The position numbers and the translations under genes are program-made. From NCBI RefSeq assembly GCF_030013905.1, contig NZ_CP124862.1, positions 1,367,051-1,431,050 of the forward strand: DNA of 64,000 nucleotides, written 5' to 3'. The DNA comes from Petroclostridium sp. X23 (lineage in GTDB: Bacteria; Bacillota; Clostridia; SK-Y3). Below are positions 7,133 to 14,656 of this stretch, piece by piece. Numbering within the stretch: position 1 is the first letter of the stretch; each line of letters opens with the position of its first letter. Below the pieces are notes generated by a model. The model saw only the letters and a list, made by a program, of their open reading frames with translations. It was not told where the DNA came from and searched no databases.

Positions 7133-7432
7133 TTTTTTAGATATAGTCTCGCAAGCTTTCGCAACCTTTTAGCAAGGATATTTTTAGAACCTTGCGAGAT
7201 AGAACCATTGATATTACTGACTTTCGCAACCTTTCGCAAGCTTCACAACGTTTTTTTTATTATTATTTATATATATTTTTTTCTTTTTATTTTCTCTCTT
7301 AGAGTAGTAAAAAGCTTGCATTCCTTGCGAATCCTTGCATAATCCTGTATTTATGTGGCTTCCAGCTCGCAACCTTTGTTTTTTATCCTTGCGAGATCCT
7401 TGCTAATCCTTGCGAGCTATCCTATCAGTTGT
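7133..7432. other. Repeat-rich non-coding stretch, possible phage replication origin
   Basis: This 300-bp gap holds many short copies related to TTGCGA: CTCGCAAGC, TTTCGCAACC, CTTGCGAGAT, TTTCGCAAGC, CCTTGCGAATCC, CTCGCAACC, CCTTGCGAGATCC and CCTTGCGAGC, in two clusters around an AT-rich centre (7250-7305, almost only A and T). Clustered iterons plus an AT-rich unwinding region beside a helicase gene are typical of replication origins. No promoter or gene is evident inside. The origin call is inference. Confidence 0.4.
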
Positions 7433-8784
7433 ATTCCTATCCAATGCCAAGAACCGTTTTGCCCTGGCCTGTACTCATCAAGATTCGGATATTTCTGGAT
7501 TAACGATTCTTTCACTTTGCGCTGGCTTACTGGATGCAAGCCTTGCTCTTGACACCATGCTTTGTAAGCATTATAGAAATCCTGTTTGGTAACTTTTCCA
7601 CTGTACTCTGCTTCCACGCACTCATCGCAAAACGCTGCGACAGTATCGTTATAAGATTTATATTTTTCAAGTGCCTCCTGTACTGCTACCGGCGTGGTAA
7701 ACTCTCCATTCACCAAGAGCCGCATTAATCCTAATAATGATCTGTTAAGTATCCCGGATAGCTCTTTTTTCAACTTGCTTCTTAGGCTTTTATCTGCTTG
7801 CTGTCCGTCAAAAGTCTTGTTAAACGGTATGATAATCCACCGTCTGAAAAAAGCGTAAGAATTATCATAAGTTCTTGGAAGTTCATTTGCACTAAACAGT
7901 AGTTTTGCAGTTGGTCTAAATTTAAATGGTTGTCCGAATTTTCTTTGAGCCGTTATCACGTCACCGGATACGATACTCTTGAAATTAGAGGACTCTCTCA
8001 TTGCCATCTTAGGGATATCGCTGAATATATTGGCGAGTTTTCCGAGCAATTCAGCCTTTGAGAATTTATCTTCTTCTAACTCTTGAAGTGGTACATTTGA
8101 AACATTATCTTCACCTAACATATATTGAATAACATCTAGGAATACGCTTTTCCCATTCTTCCCGGTTCCGGTGAGCATAATAGCCTTTTCAAAACGCTGG
8201 CTTTGTAGTAATACATATCCGAATACCTCTTCTGCCAAAGCAATCATCTCATCCCCTAGAGTGGTTTTCAGGTAAGTATTAAAGTTGGGGCAGGTAGCTT
8301 CAGCATCATAAGTAACCGGTATTTGAATAATATCGAATATACTTGGGTCATGCGGTTGTAGTTCGATTTTTTCAATGTTTAATCTGCCATTCAGAACATT
8401 TATATATCTAGCATTCGGCTTTGGTATATCATCAACCGTAGCGCGCTTTATATAATCAATAGTCTCTTGTACTCTGTTCGACCGGGTATGCTTTCCTAGC
8501 AGCTTTTGCGCTTCTATCCTTGCGAATGTTTCTCCTACCGGCTTATATACACCGTTCTGATATACCCAAAGAATATCAACTGCATATTTAAATTGATACT
8601 TGCTCATTAATTCATCTGCTAGAAACTTTGGAATAAAAACCTTTCCCTCAAAATAAGGATTATCCTCCTTTTTATCTTTCTTGGATTCATCTTTACTCTG
8701 AAGCATTGAATCCAAGTCCTGCAAATCTTTCTTTGATAGCTCTTTCTTTAAAAGCTGTACAACATTGCTCGGCGGCTCCCTCAA
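7417..8784 (-). CDS. Phage D5/P4-type replicative helicase (SF3)
   Basis: The 455-residue product carries a D5_N-like region (about 75-195) and an SF3 helicase core. Walker A is GTGKNGKS (206-213), the Walker B region is near LANIFSDIP, and sensor motif C is LLFSANELP followed by the arginine pair in FFRRWIIIPF. A C-terminal winged-helix part (about 390-455) should contact DNA. It would unwind phage DNA at the origin. The start is the TTG at 8784 preceded by GGGAGGTGG; it overlaps the upstream primase-like gene by 92 nt. An internal ATG at 8706 is an alternative. Its own primase domain is absent and is probably supplied by the upstream gene. Confidence 0.88.
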   Translation of the reverse strand: MREPPSNVVQLLKKELSKKDLQDLDSMLQSKDESKKDKKEDNPYFEGKVFIPKFLADELMSKYQFKYAVDILWVYQNGVYKPVGETFARIEAQKLLGKHTRSNRVQETIDYIKRATVDDIPKPNARYINVLNGRLNIEKIELQPHDPSIFDIIQIPVTYDAEATCPNFNTYLKTTLGDEMIALAEEVFGYVLLQSQRFEKAIMLTGTGKNGKSVFLDVIQYMLGEDNVSNVPLQELEEDKFSKAELLGKLANIFSDIPKMAMRESSNFKSIVSGDVITAQRKFGQPFKFRPTAKLLFSANELPRTYDNSYAFFRRWIIIPFNKTFDGQQADKSLRSKLKKELSGILNRSLLGLMRLLVNGEFTTPVAVQEALEKYKSYNDTVAAFCDECVEAEYSGKVTKQDFYNAYKAWCQEQGLHPVSQRKVKESLIQKYPNLDEYRPGQNGSWHWIGIQLIG

Positions 8785-9352
8785 TCTCTATCCACCTCCC
8801 TTTGTATGTCTTGAAAATCTGTATAATGTCGTGTATATTGCCATTTAAAAGAACTTGAAGTAAATAGTCTGCCTGTTCGGAATGGTAACAGGCGATAGTC
8901 CATATATCTGAAAAGGGTTCTTTCGTCTTTTTTGCATATTCGCAGGCTTTATATATTTCACATAATGCATGATATGTACTTGCTTTCCATTCAATAAATC
9001 TCTGATAAAGTCTCTTGTCTTGGAAATATTCCTGCATCTCTTTGGTAGATCCATAATTGGATTGACCTATTTGCAATCCAAGCTGAAAGTCCTCATTAAT
9101 CTTTTTTGCGGCTTCCAGTGGTCTGATATTAAATAATTTGCTTACAAATGCAATAGAGTCTTGTCCTCCGGCGTTGCAGCTGTAACATTTAAACCCGCCG
9201 CCCTCATACATTGCCAAATTAGGAGTTTTATCATTATGAAAACAACATAGCCCCCAGGTAATTTTGCCTTTAGTTTTCGTTTTATTGCTTGTATAAAATT
9301 TGTATGCATCCTGTACACTGATTGTTTCTTTCACTTCTCTAAATATGTTCAT
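8693..9352 (-). CDS. CHC2 zinc-finger primase-like protein
   Basis: The N-terminal 80 residues form a CHC2 zinc-binding domain as in DnaG: Cys36/Cys37-x-His39 in LCCFHND and Cys56-x2-Cys59 in FKCYSCNAGG, followed by DSIAFVSKLFN. The usual Toprim catalytic core does not follow; the rest (about 140 residues) is helical and unassigned. It therefore probably recognises template DNA and works with the D5 helicase encoded by the overlapping next gene. This split primase/helicase layout is common in Firmicutes prophages. Start ATG at 9352 behind TTGGAG. Confidence 0.8.
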   Translation of the reverse strand: MNIFREVKETISVQDAYKFYTSNKTKTKGKITWGLCCFHNDKTPNLAMYEGGGFKCYSCNAGGQDSIAFVSKLFNIRPLEAAKKINEDFQLGLQIGQSNYGSTKEMQEYFQDKRLYQRFIEWKASTYHALCEIYKACEYAKKTKEPFSDIWTIACYHSEQADYLLQVLLNGNIHDIIQIFKTYKGRWIEIEGAAEQCCTAFKERAIKERFAGLGFNASE

Positions 9353-9357
9353 ATATC

Positions 9358-9849
9358 TTATGCTCCAAATATAAGTTTACAGGCCATTTTTAATCTTGGT
9401 ATATAATTAAATCTCAAAGTCCACTGAAGGTTCTCCTGACCATCTCCATCAATTTTAAATTGCCTCTCCTGGATGTTTAAAAGAGCTTCAACTGTTGACA
9501 CCGGATTTTCTATTAATCCAAAAAGAATGCTTTGAAGAACTTCAGTATTTTCTTTTCGTTCCTTTTCAAGTGCTTGACGGACTTCATCGAACATAACAGC
9601 GCGTTTCTGTGTTATCTTTTCAATAGCATCGAAATTATCACTGGATCTTTTTGCATATTCTATAATGAATTGATATACCAATTGTTTTATATGCTCGTGG
9701 GTTGTATTCATTTCCTCTAGAAATTCTACCTTGTATTCTAAGTCTGCCTCATCATTGATCATTTTTCGCAGACGTTTTAACCGTCTCTCTTTATTGTTTA
9801 ACTTTTGGATCATAGGCCACCTTTCAAATAACTCTTGTAGTTCTTCCAT
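9358..9849 (-). CDS. Hypothetical helical phage protein
   Basis: This soluble protein of about 163 residues is rich in Glu, Lys and Arg, with coiled-coil-like stretches (NKERRLKRLRKMINDEADLE). The C-terminal third (ENLQWTLRFNYIPRLKMACK) is more hydrophobic. No family is recognised. I prefer the ATG at 9849 because AAAGGA lies 9 nt upstream; an ATG at 9867 is possible. It lies 5 nt upstream of the primase-like gene and belongs to the same operon. A role in replication is suggested only by position. Confidence 0.5.
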   Translation of the reverse strand: MEELQELFERWPMIQKLNNKERRLKRLRKMINDEADLEYKVEFLEEMNTTHEHIKQLVYQFIIEYAKRSSDNFDAIEKITQKRAVMFDEVRQALEKERKENTEVLQSILFGLIENPVSTVEALLNIQERQFKIDGDGQENLQWTLRFNYIPRLKMACKLIFGA

Positions 9850-9885
9850 ATCGTGCATTCCTTTCATATTTTATTTAAAACGGCA

Positions 9886-10122
9886 TTAACCATTGATTTT
9901 GCGCAGTTTCCCATATTGACTGATATTTTCTTGTGATTCCTGCGGGTTGATGCTATCTTCAATCATTCTCTTGATATGTGCCTCTAAAATATCAAGGTCA
10001 AAGATATACCGGTTACCCACCTTCATGTGAGGATATCTTCCAGCTTTAGCACCTGTCCGCAGCTCCCATTCAGAAAGTCCAGTAACCTTTGCAGCTTCCT
10101 TCATCAAAACACGTCTAGACAT
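9886..10122 (-). CDS. Excisionase-like HTH protein
   Basis: This 78-residue protein has a MerR/excisionase-type winged helix: RVLMKEAAKVTGLSEWELRT (4-23), then the wing GAKAGRYPHMKVGNRYIFDL and a helix DILEAHIKRMIED. This DNA-binding family usually covers phage excisionases and early regulators. It is the first gene of the leftward phage operon, 230 nt from the divergent gene that precedes the integrase. AGGAGGC gives a strong ribosome site before the ATG. By position it is the best candidate for the directionality factor of the integrase. Confidence 0.7.
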   Translation of the reverse strand: MSRRVLMKEAAKVTGLSEWELRTGAKAGRYPHMKVGNRYIFDLDILEAHIKRMIEDSINPQESQENISQYGKLRKING

Positions 10123-10265
10123 TCTTAAGCCTCCTTTGTTTTTAGTTCTAAGTTCTTCTATACTTCTAAAGCTTCTATCTTTTTAATCCGAAATCTCTTA
10201 TAGCTTGGCGAACCTCTCTATTCGCATATGACATGAAATATTTCTCCTTTCAATGTGTTATTTTG

Positions 10266-10333
10266 TTGCTTATGGTTATATTATATGGTAGAATAATAGA
10301 CACAAATATATTGTTTACGTCTAAATTTACGTC
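10266..10333 (+). promoter_or_regulatory. Promoter and tandem TTTACGTC repeats of the zinc-ribbon gene
   Basis: TTGCTT (10266-10271), a 17-nt spacer and TAGAAT (10289-10294) make a good sigma-A promoter. Downstream the octamer TTTACGTC occurs at 10314-10321 and 10326-10333, a 12-bp period, between promoter and start codon. They are possible operators on the early transcript. They do not match the TCGTAA sites at the left end. Confidence 0.45.
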
Positions 10334-10352
10334 ACATTGGAGGTATTTTGTC

Positions 10353-11300
10353 TTGAATATGAATTTTTATGATAATGAACTTTTGTTTAATATTGGACAA
10401 TTAACAAACTCTCAATATTATGGACCTATGCCTGGATATGAATATGATATCTTTGAATATGAAAGCAGGCCATATTTAAGACGATTAAGTTTGTCACACG
10501 CACTGAAACAAAAAGCTCTAACTAAAGATTTTTCAAATGATAAAAACTGTGTTATTAGCCTTATAAAAGTAATAAACAGAGATAAAAAAACAGATTGGGA
10601 TAATATTACTAAAAGCATTAATAAAAAAGACTTATTAAAATGGTGTCATAGATATGGCATGCCATCCAGCAGCAAGAACAAAAGAATAAAAATAGAAAAT
10701 TATATTTGTATAGATTACTATCAGTTATGTAATGATTTGGTTACTATACATCTCATGTTTGAATTATGGATAACAATGTTAAATGACGATATAGAAAACA
10801 TGAAAAGCTTAATCCTATCATTAATAAAGGCACCTATACTCAAATCAAAGTATAGAACGCCTACAGGAGAAGAAGGGTTATCAATAAACATAGAACACTT
10901 TTTCCCAATAGATACCATAGAGCAAGCTAATATGATTATAGGTCAGATTGGAAATAATTACAAAAGTGCGAAATTTCTATCATGCTGCATATTCCAAACG
11001 TTATTTGATAGAATTTTGTCCCACGCATGCTTTTTAAAGGTATCTTCGCCTTTTGTAGATAGTAACTACACTATTGATAGTCCATTATTAAAACTATCAT
11101 CATACTGCGACCTTTTAGATTTATGTTATTTTCAACTATTTGGAATAATCAATAGCCAGGAGGGCTCAAAACATTTAAAAGAATGCGCGAATTGTAATAA
11201 ACAATTCTGGGCGCACCATGGACGAGTAAAATATTGTCCCTCTTGTGATAGACGTACAGTATGGGCAAGAAATAATAAGAGTAATCATTCAAATAGATAA
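10353..11300 (+). CDS. Unknown protein with C-terminal zinc ribbon, next to integrase
   Basis: The protein has about 315 residues. I start it at TTG 10353 (GGAGG 9 nt upstream); the ATG at 10359 is equally possible, and the open frame back to 10233 overlaps the promoter. The body is a soluble helical protein with no family I recognise. The C-terminus has a four-cysteine ribbon, CANCNKQFWAHHGRVKYC followed by PSCDRR, then a basic tail. This resembles the zinc ribbons ending some uncharacterised stress or phage-associated proteins. It is transcribed toward the integrase, 16 nt away, so the two are an operon, and it is divergent from the excisionase-like gene. A regulatory role is plausible but unproven. 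Confidence 0.6.
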   Translation: MNMNFYDNELLFNIGQLTNSQYYGPMPGYEYDIFEYESRPYLRRLSLSHALKQKALTKDFSNDKNCVISLIKVINRDKKTDWDNITKSINKKDLLKWCHRYGMPSSSKNKRIKIENYICIDYYQLCNDLVTIHLMFELWITMLNDDIENMKSLILSLIKAPILKSKYRTPTGEEGLSINIEHFFPIDTIEQANMIIGQIGNNYKSAKFLSCCIFQTLFDRILSHACFLKVSSPFVDSNYTIDSPLLKLSSYCDLLDLCYFQLFGIINSQEGSKHLKECANCNKQFWAHHGRVKYCPSCDRRTVWARNNKSNHSNR

Positions 11301-11316
11301 GGAGGAAGACATACTT

Positions 11317-12774
11317 ATGGCGAGCATAAGAAAAAGAGGAGCAAACTCCTACCAAATTACTGTAAGTTGCGGATATGACAGTGAAGGAAAAAAGATTATA
11401 AAACAAAAGACTGTCAAACGCCCTGAAGAAATGACGGACAAACAGTGGTCAAAGGAACTTAATAAACTAGCTTTGGAATTCGAAAGAGCAGTTGAAAAAG
11501 GTACATTTTTGGACGGTAATAAAATAACCTTTGCTGAACTTACAGAAAAATGGCTGCATGATTACGGCGAAAAGAACCTAGAAGAAACAACCCTTGATAA
11601 TTACCGGGAAATGCTTAATAAAAGAATACTTCCTGCCATTGGGCATATAAAGCTCAGCAAGCTTCAGCCGACACATTTACTGGATTTCTATAATAACCTA
11701 CAGGAGCCAGGAATGCGGCTTGATTATAAATATGTTGCAAAACCTGAGTTTATAAAACTTATGGCCGCCAAAACCTTTGAAGACGTTTCTAAATTAGCAC
11801 ATGTTCAACCGGAAACAATAAGTAAAATTGTTAAAGGCAATCGCTGTATGTCCTCCACTGTTGATAAACTATGCAGCGCATTGGACATAAAAAAAGAGAA
11901 GTTCTTTCAGGTACAAGACGGTGATAAAAAACTGTCGGTTGAAAGAATAAAGCATCATCATAAAACCATAAGTACCATTTTAACGGAAGCTGTAAACTGG
12001 CAACTAATTATGAACAACCCCGCCGAGCGCGTCCGGTTACCAAAAGCAGAGAAGAAAGAAGCTAAAGCATATGATGAAGATCAGGCTGAGAAACTTTTAT
12101 CTTTGATTGAGAATGAAGAAATAAAATATAAGCTTGCCATTCATATTGTACTATTTACCGGCTGCCGGCTAAGTGAATTATGCGGACTGGAGTGGAGCGA
12201 TATAGACACCAAGAATAAGACAATTAGATTTAGACAGGCAAGCCGATATACAAAATCACAAGGGGTATTCACTAAGAAGCCAAAGACTGAAAGCAGTGAC
12301 AGGACGATCGCGATATCTAAATCTTTAGTTAAACTTATTAACCAATATAAGCTATGGCAAAATGGAGAAAAGGCAAAGCTACAAGGAACCCAGGATAACG
12401 AGGGCGATTCACAGTCTTCTGAAAATCCGGAAGGGTTATGGGAAGAACATAATCGCTTATTTACGCAATGGGATGGGAAACCTATATTCCCCAGTACTCC
12501 ATCAAGATGGTTTAAAAAGATAAGGCTTAAATATGATCTCCCAGATCTTAAATTCCATGAACTAAGACATACTAATGCCAGTTTATTAATTGCTAATAAT
12601 GTTGATGTCCGCACCGTATCAAAAAGACTAGGCCATGCTCGTACCTCTATAACCACCGATATATATTCCCATGCTCTCCGGAGACCGGACAAAGAAGCGG
12701 CAGAAAAGCTAGACAATTTATTTAATAAAGATAAAAAAGCTAGAAAGAGGAATAGCAAACAAAAACAGGCGTAA
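11317..12774 (+). CDS. int: Tyrosine integrase with inserted HTH segment
   Basis: This 485-residue phage-type tyrosine recombinase starts at MASIRKRG behind GGAGGAAG. The order is an AP2-like arm-binding N-terminus (1-65), a SAM-like core-binding domain (about 70-230) and the catalytic domain (250-460). Catalytic residues are visible: Arg284 (GCRLSEL), His414-x2-Arg417 (HELRH), His440 (LGHA) and Tyr450 (DIYSH). Between the halves of the core-binding domain, about residues 144-197 read as an XRE-like helix-turn-helix (TFEDVSKLAHVQPETISKIV then DKLCSALDIKKEKFF). An acidic linker (350-378) is common in this subgroup. It lies at the tRNA-Ala end of the element. Confidence 0.92.
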   Translation: MASIRKRGANSYQITVSCGYDSEGKKIIKQKTVKRPEEMTDKQWSKELNKLALEFERAVEKGTFLDGNKITFAELTEKWLHDYGEKNLEETTLDNYREMLNKRILPAIGHIKLSKLQPTHLLDFYNNLQEPGMRLDYKYVAKPEFIKLMAAKTFEDVSKLAHVQPETISKIVKGNRCMSSTVDKLCSALDIKKEKFFQVQDGDKKLSVERIKHHHKTISTILTEAVNWQLIMNNPAERVRLPKAEKKEAKAYDEDQAEKLLSLIENEEIKYKLAIHIVLFTGCRLSELCGLEWSDIDTKNKTIRFRQASRYTKSQGVFTKKPKTESSDRTIAISKSLVKLINQYKLWQNGEKAKLQGTQDNEGDSQSSENPEGLWEEHNRLFTQWDGKPIFPSTPSRWFKKIRLKYDLPDLKFHELRHTNASLLIANNVDVRTVSKRLGHARTSITTDIYSHALRRPDKEAAEKLDNLFNKDKKARKRNSKQKQA

Positions 12775-12789
12775 AGCCTGTTATTTTTA
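12761..12789 (+). terminator. Integrase terminator
   Basis: AACAGGC and GCCTGTT pair across the stop codon and are followed by TATTTTT. It ends the integrase transcript before the attachment region. Confidence 0.6.
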
Positions 12790-12828
12790 TGCAATTTTAA
12801 GTATCTTGCATTAACTTTTGATAACAAC

Positions 12829-12850
12829 AGTAGTCAAATAGTAGTCAATT
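12829..12850. repeat. Tandem AGTAGTCAA repeats, putative integrase arm sites
   Basis: AGTAGTCAA occurs at 12829-12837 and 12840-12848, one helical turn (11 bp) apart, between the integrase stop and the tRNA. Paired direct repeats here are typical arm-type binding sites of AP2-domain integrases. The core crossover site is probably within or near the tRNA-Ala 3' end. I could not find the matching copy at the other end inside the window. Confidence 0.45.
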
Positions 12851-12884
12851 TAACATTATGTAAATAACGTTCAGGATACAACAA

Positions 12885-12913
12885 AACCCGCTAACATTGA
12901 TGATTAGCGGGTT
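12885..12913 (-). terminator. Terminator of tRNA-Ala
   Basis: AACCCGCTAA and TTAGCGGGTT form a 10-bp stem with a short T-rich tail (TTTTG) on the minus strand, immediately after the tRNA 3' end. Confidence 0.7.
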
Positions 12914-12918
12914 CCATT

Positions 12919-12994
12919 TGGTGGAGCTAAGGGGATTCGAACCCCTGACCCCCACACTGCCAGTGTGATGCGCTCCCAGCTGCGCTATAGCCCC
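12919..12994 (-). tRNA. tRNA-Ala(GGC)
   Basis: The cloverleaf folds fully: acceptor GGGGCTA/TAGCTCC (one G-T pair), anticodon loop CTGGCAG with anticodon GGC, T arm AGGGG-TTCGAAT-CCCCT, and an encoded CCA end. Its 3' end faces the integrase, so it is the likely integration target of the element at 1-12,900. Confidence 0.96.
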
Positions 12995-13007
12995 AAATAC
13001 AATAAAT

Positions 13008-13036
13008 ATATTACCACACTGATAATAAATTTGCAA
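13008..13036 (-). promoter_or_regulatory. Promoter of tRNA-Ala
   Basis: On the minus strand TTGCAA, 17 nt and TAATAT lie just upstream of the tRNA start. Confidence 0.6.
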
Positions 13037-13100
13037 TACTATTTGATTTCCATTCTAATATTTCTTCTCAACGATATGTAGTCTCATGCTATCTAAACGC

Positions 13101-13478
13101 TTATTTTATATTCAGCTTAAATAAATTATATGTAAAGATTGCAACCAAGCAGGCAGCAATAATTATCCATAAGGCATATATAGCATAGAACACATAAAAA
13201 TAAATGGCAATACTACATACTGATAAAATAGCCGAAATCATAATGTAAGGAAAAACCTCATTCATCAAGTTCTTTTTGGAAATCCCCCTCCAATAAAATA
13301 TTGCTCCTGCAACCAAGCTAATGATAAAAATGGCAATCATAACCTTAGGCATAGCAAGTACGTAAGAGGTGTGTAAATAACCATTGTAAATAACCCATAG
13401 CGATATGGATAAAAAGATGGAAATAAGCGTGTCCACCAATAATTTATTTATTATCGCATCGTTTTTTTGCGTTTGCAT
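13101..13478 (-). CDS. Small integral membrane protein of unknown function
   Basis: This 125-residue protein has four predicted transmembrane helices (about 14-31, 43-61, 74-93 and 97-118) and almost no soluble part. No family is recognised. The ATG follows AAAGGAGACC. It lies downstream of the response regulator in the same direction and ends just before the tRNA-Ala promoter, so it closes the dnaK-prmA-rsmE gene string. It may be co-transcribed with the response regulator. Confidence 0.65.
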   Translation of the reverse strand: MQTQKNDAIINKLLVDTLISIFLSISLWVIYNGYLHTSYVLAMPKVMIAIFIISLVAGAIFYWRGISKKNLMNEVFPYIMISAILSVCSIAIYFYVFYAIYALWIIIAACLVAIFTYNLFKLNIK

Positions 13479-13506
13479 TCTAGGTCTCCTTTTATAGTCT
13501 GCAATG

Positions 13507-13878
13507 TTATTTTCCGGTTACACGTCCTATCGCATCCAAAACTCTTGATTTATCAAAAGGCTTTACAATAAAATCTTTTGCACCATTCTTTATCGCATCA
13601 AGTACCATCGACTGCTGTCCCATCGCCGATACCATAATAATCTTTATATCGGGACAAACGGCAAGAATTTCTTTTACCGCAGTTATTCCATCCATATCAG
13701 GCATAGTAATATCCATCGTAATAATATCGGGTTTTAGTTTTTTAGCCTGTTTAATCGCTTCAAGTCCATTGCCGGCTTCACCTACAACCGTATATTCTTC
13801 TACTTCTTCTATCATTCTCTTTAGAAGCGTTCTCATAAAAATAGCATCATCTACTATCATTATATTTAGTTTTTCCAT
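13507..13878 (-). CDS. Single-domain response regulator (CheY-like)
   Basis: This is a 123-residue receiver domain without an output domain. The acidic pair is Asp10-Asp11 (MIVDDA), the phospho-acceptor is Asp56 (DIITMDITMPDMDG), a Ser/Thr follows the fourth strand (IMVSAMGQ) and Lys lies in FIVKPF. The sequence is of the CheY type of Clostridia, where the protein binds the flagellar switch. I chose the ATG at 13878 because it follows GGAGGATAT; an upstream in-frame start lies inside rsmE. The gene follows rsmE directly and is probably co-transcribed. Which kinase phosphorylates it is not visible here. Confidence 0.85.
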   Translation of the reverse strand: MEKLNIMIVDDAIFMRTLLKRMIEEVEEYTVVGEAGNGLEAIKQAKKLKPDIITMDITMPDMDGITAVKEILAVCPDIKIIMVSAMGQQSMVLDAIKNGAKDFIVKPFDKSRVLDAIGRVTGK

Positions 13879-13879
13879 A

Positions 13880-14620
13880 TCAAATATCCTCCATCTCATA
13901 CATAAGGATAGATAAAACAGCAGCTCCCGCTGTTTCAGTCCTTAATATTCTCGGCCCTAGACTCACCGTACTCACTTCTGCCTGTGCGGCTTTTTCTACT
14001 TCTTCCGCATCAAAGCCCCCTTCAGGACCAATGAGTACTCCAATCGTCTTAGCACCCCGAGCAGCACTTAGTATATTTCTTAATCTATTATTTTCTTCTT
14101 TCTCGTAAGGCATAAAACTAAGATCCATTTCAGACATTTGGATAATGGCTTCCTCTAAGGAAATAGGAGCACAGATTTTAGGAATCCTACCTCTGTTACA
14201 CTGCTTTGCGGCTTCCAAAGCAACTTTCTGCCATCGGTCCATTTTATTACTTAAACTTTTTTTATCTTCTATCTTAACAACTGTCCGCTGCGTCATCACA
14301 GGGACAATTCTGTTAATCCCCAATTCCGTATTCTTTTGGATAATATATTCCATTTTCCCAGATTTAGGTATACCTTGAAATAAGGTTACGTCAATAGAAG
14401 GCTCACTTTGAGAAGATATCACTTTCTGTATGACTGCCTTCACCTCTTTTTTACCCATTTCTTCAATACATGCCGTATAGTCTTTCCCGTTTCCATCACA
14501 AACAACAATGGAATCATTTGGCTTGAATCTTAGTACTTTTATAATATGATTTACATCTTCTCCCTGGATAGTGATACTATCTCCTTCAATTTGTTCAGGT
14601 GCAACAAAAAATTTTGGCAT
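13880..14620 (-). CDS. rsmE: 16S rRNA m3U1498 methyltransferase
   Basis: This 246-residue SPOUT-class enzyme methylates N3 of U1498 in helix 44 of 16S rRNA with S-adenosylmethionine. An N-terminal PUA-like part (MPKFFVAPEQIEGDSITIQG) precedes the knotted SPOUT domain. Family signatures are VTLFQGIPKSGKMEYIIQK, NTELGINRIVPVMTQRTVV, VLIGPEGGFDAEEVEKA and SLGPRILRTETAG. Start ATG 14620, 37 nt after the prmA stop. The prmA-rsmE pairing downstream of dnaJ is a standard gene order in Firmicutes. Confidence 0.94.
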   Translation of the reverse strand: MPKFFVAPEQIEGDSITIQGEDVNHIIKVLRFKPNDSIVVCDGNGKDYTACIEEMGKKEVKAVIQKVISSQSEPSIDVTLFQGIPKSGKMEYIIQKNTELGINRIVPVMTQRTVVKIEDKKSLSNKMDRWQKVALEAAKQCNRGRIPKICAPISLEEAIIQMSEMDLSFMPYEKEENNRLRNILSAARGAKTIGVLIGPEGGFDAEEVEKAAQAEVSTVSLGPRILRTETAGAAVLSILMYEMEDI

Positions 14621-14656
14621 CGCTTCATCACTCTCATAACATCTAATTGTCAATTC

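Noticed and set aside
7133..7432. CRISPR-like array
   Set aside because: The repeats are only 6-9 bases and irregularly spaced; no repeat-spacer structure is present, here or elsewhere in the window.
10233..10352. N-terminal extension of the zinc-ribbon gene with a hydrophobic segment resembling a membrane anchor
   Set aside because: It covers the -35/-10 promoter and lacks a ribosome site; the TTG at 10353 has GGAGG at proper spacing.
12141..12827. 228-residue ORF antisense to the integrase
   Set aside because: Shadow ORF over the catalytic domain, which has all active-site residues on the plus strand.
12845..13036. 63-residue minus-strand ORF
   Set aside because: It overlaps tRNA-Ala, its promoter and terminator.
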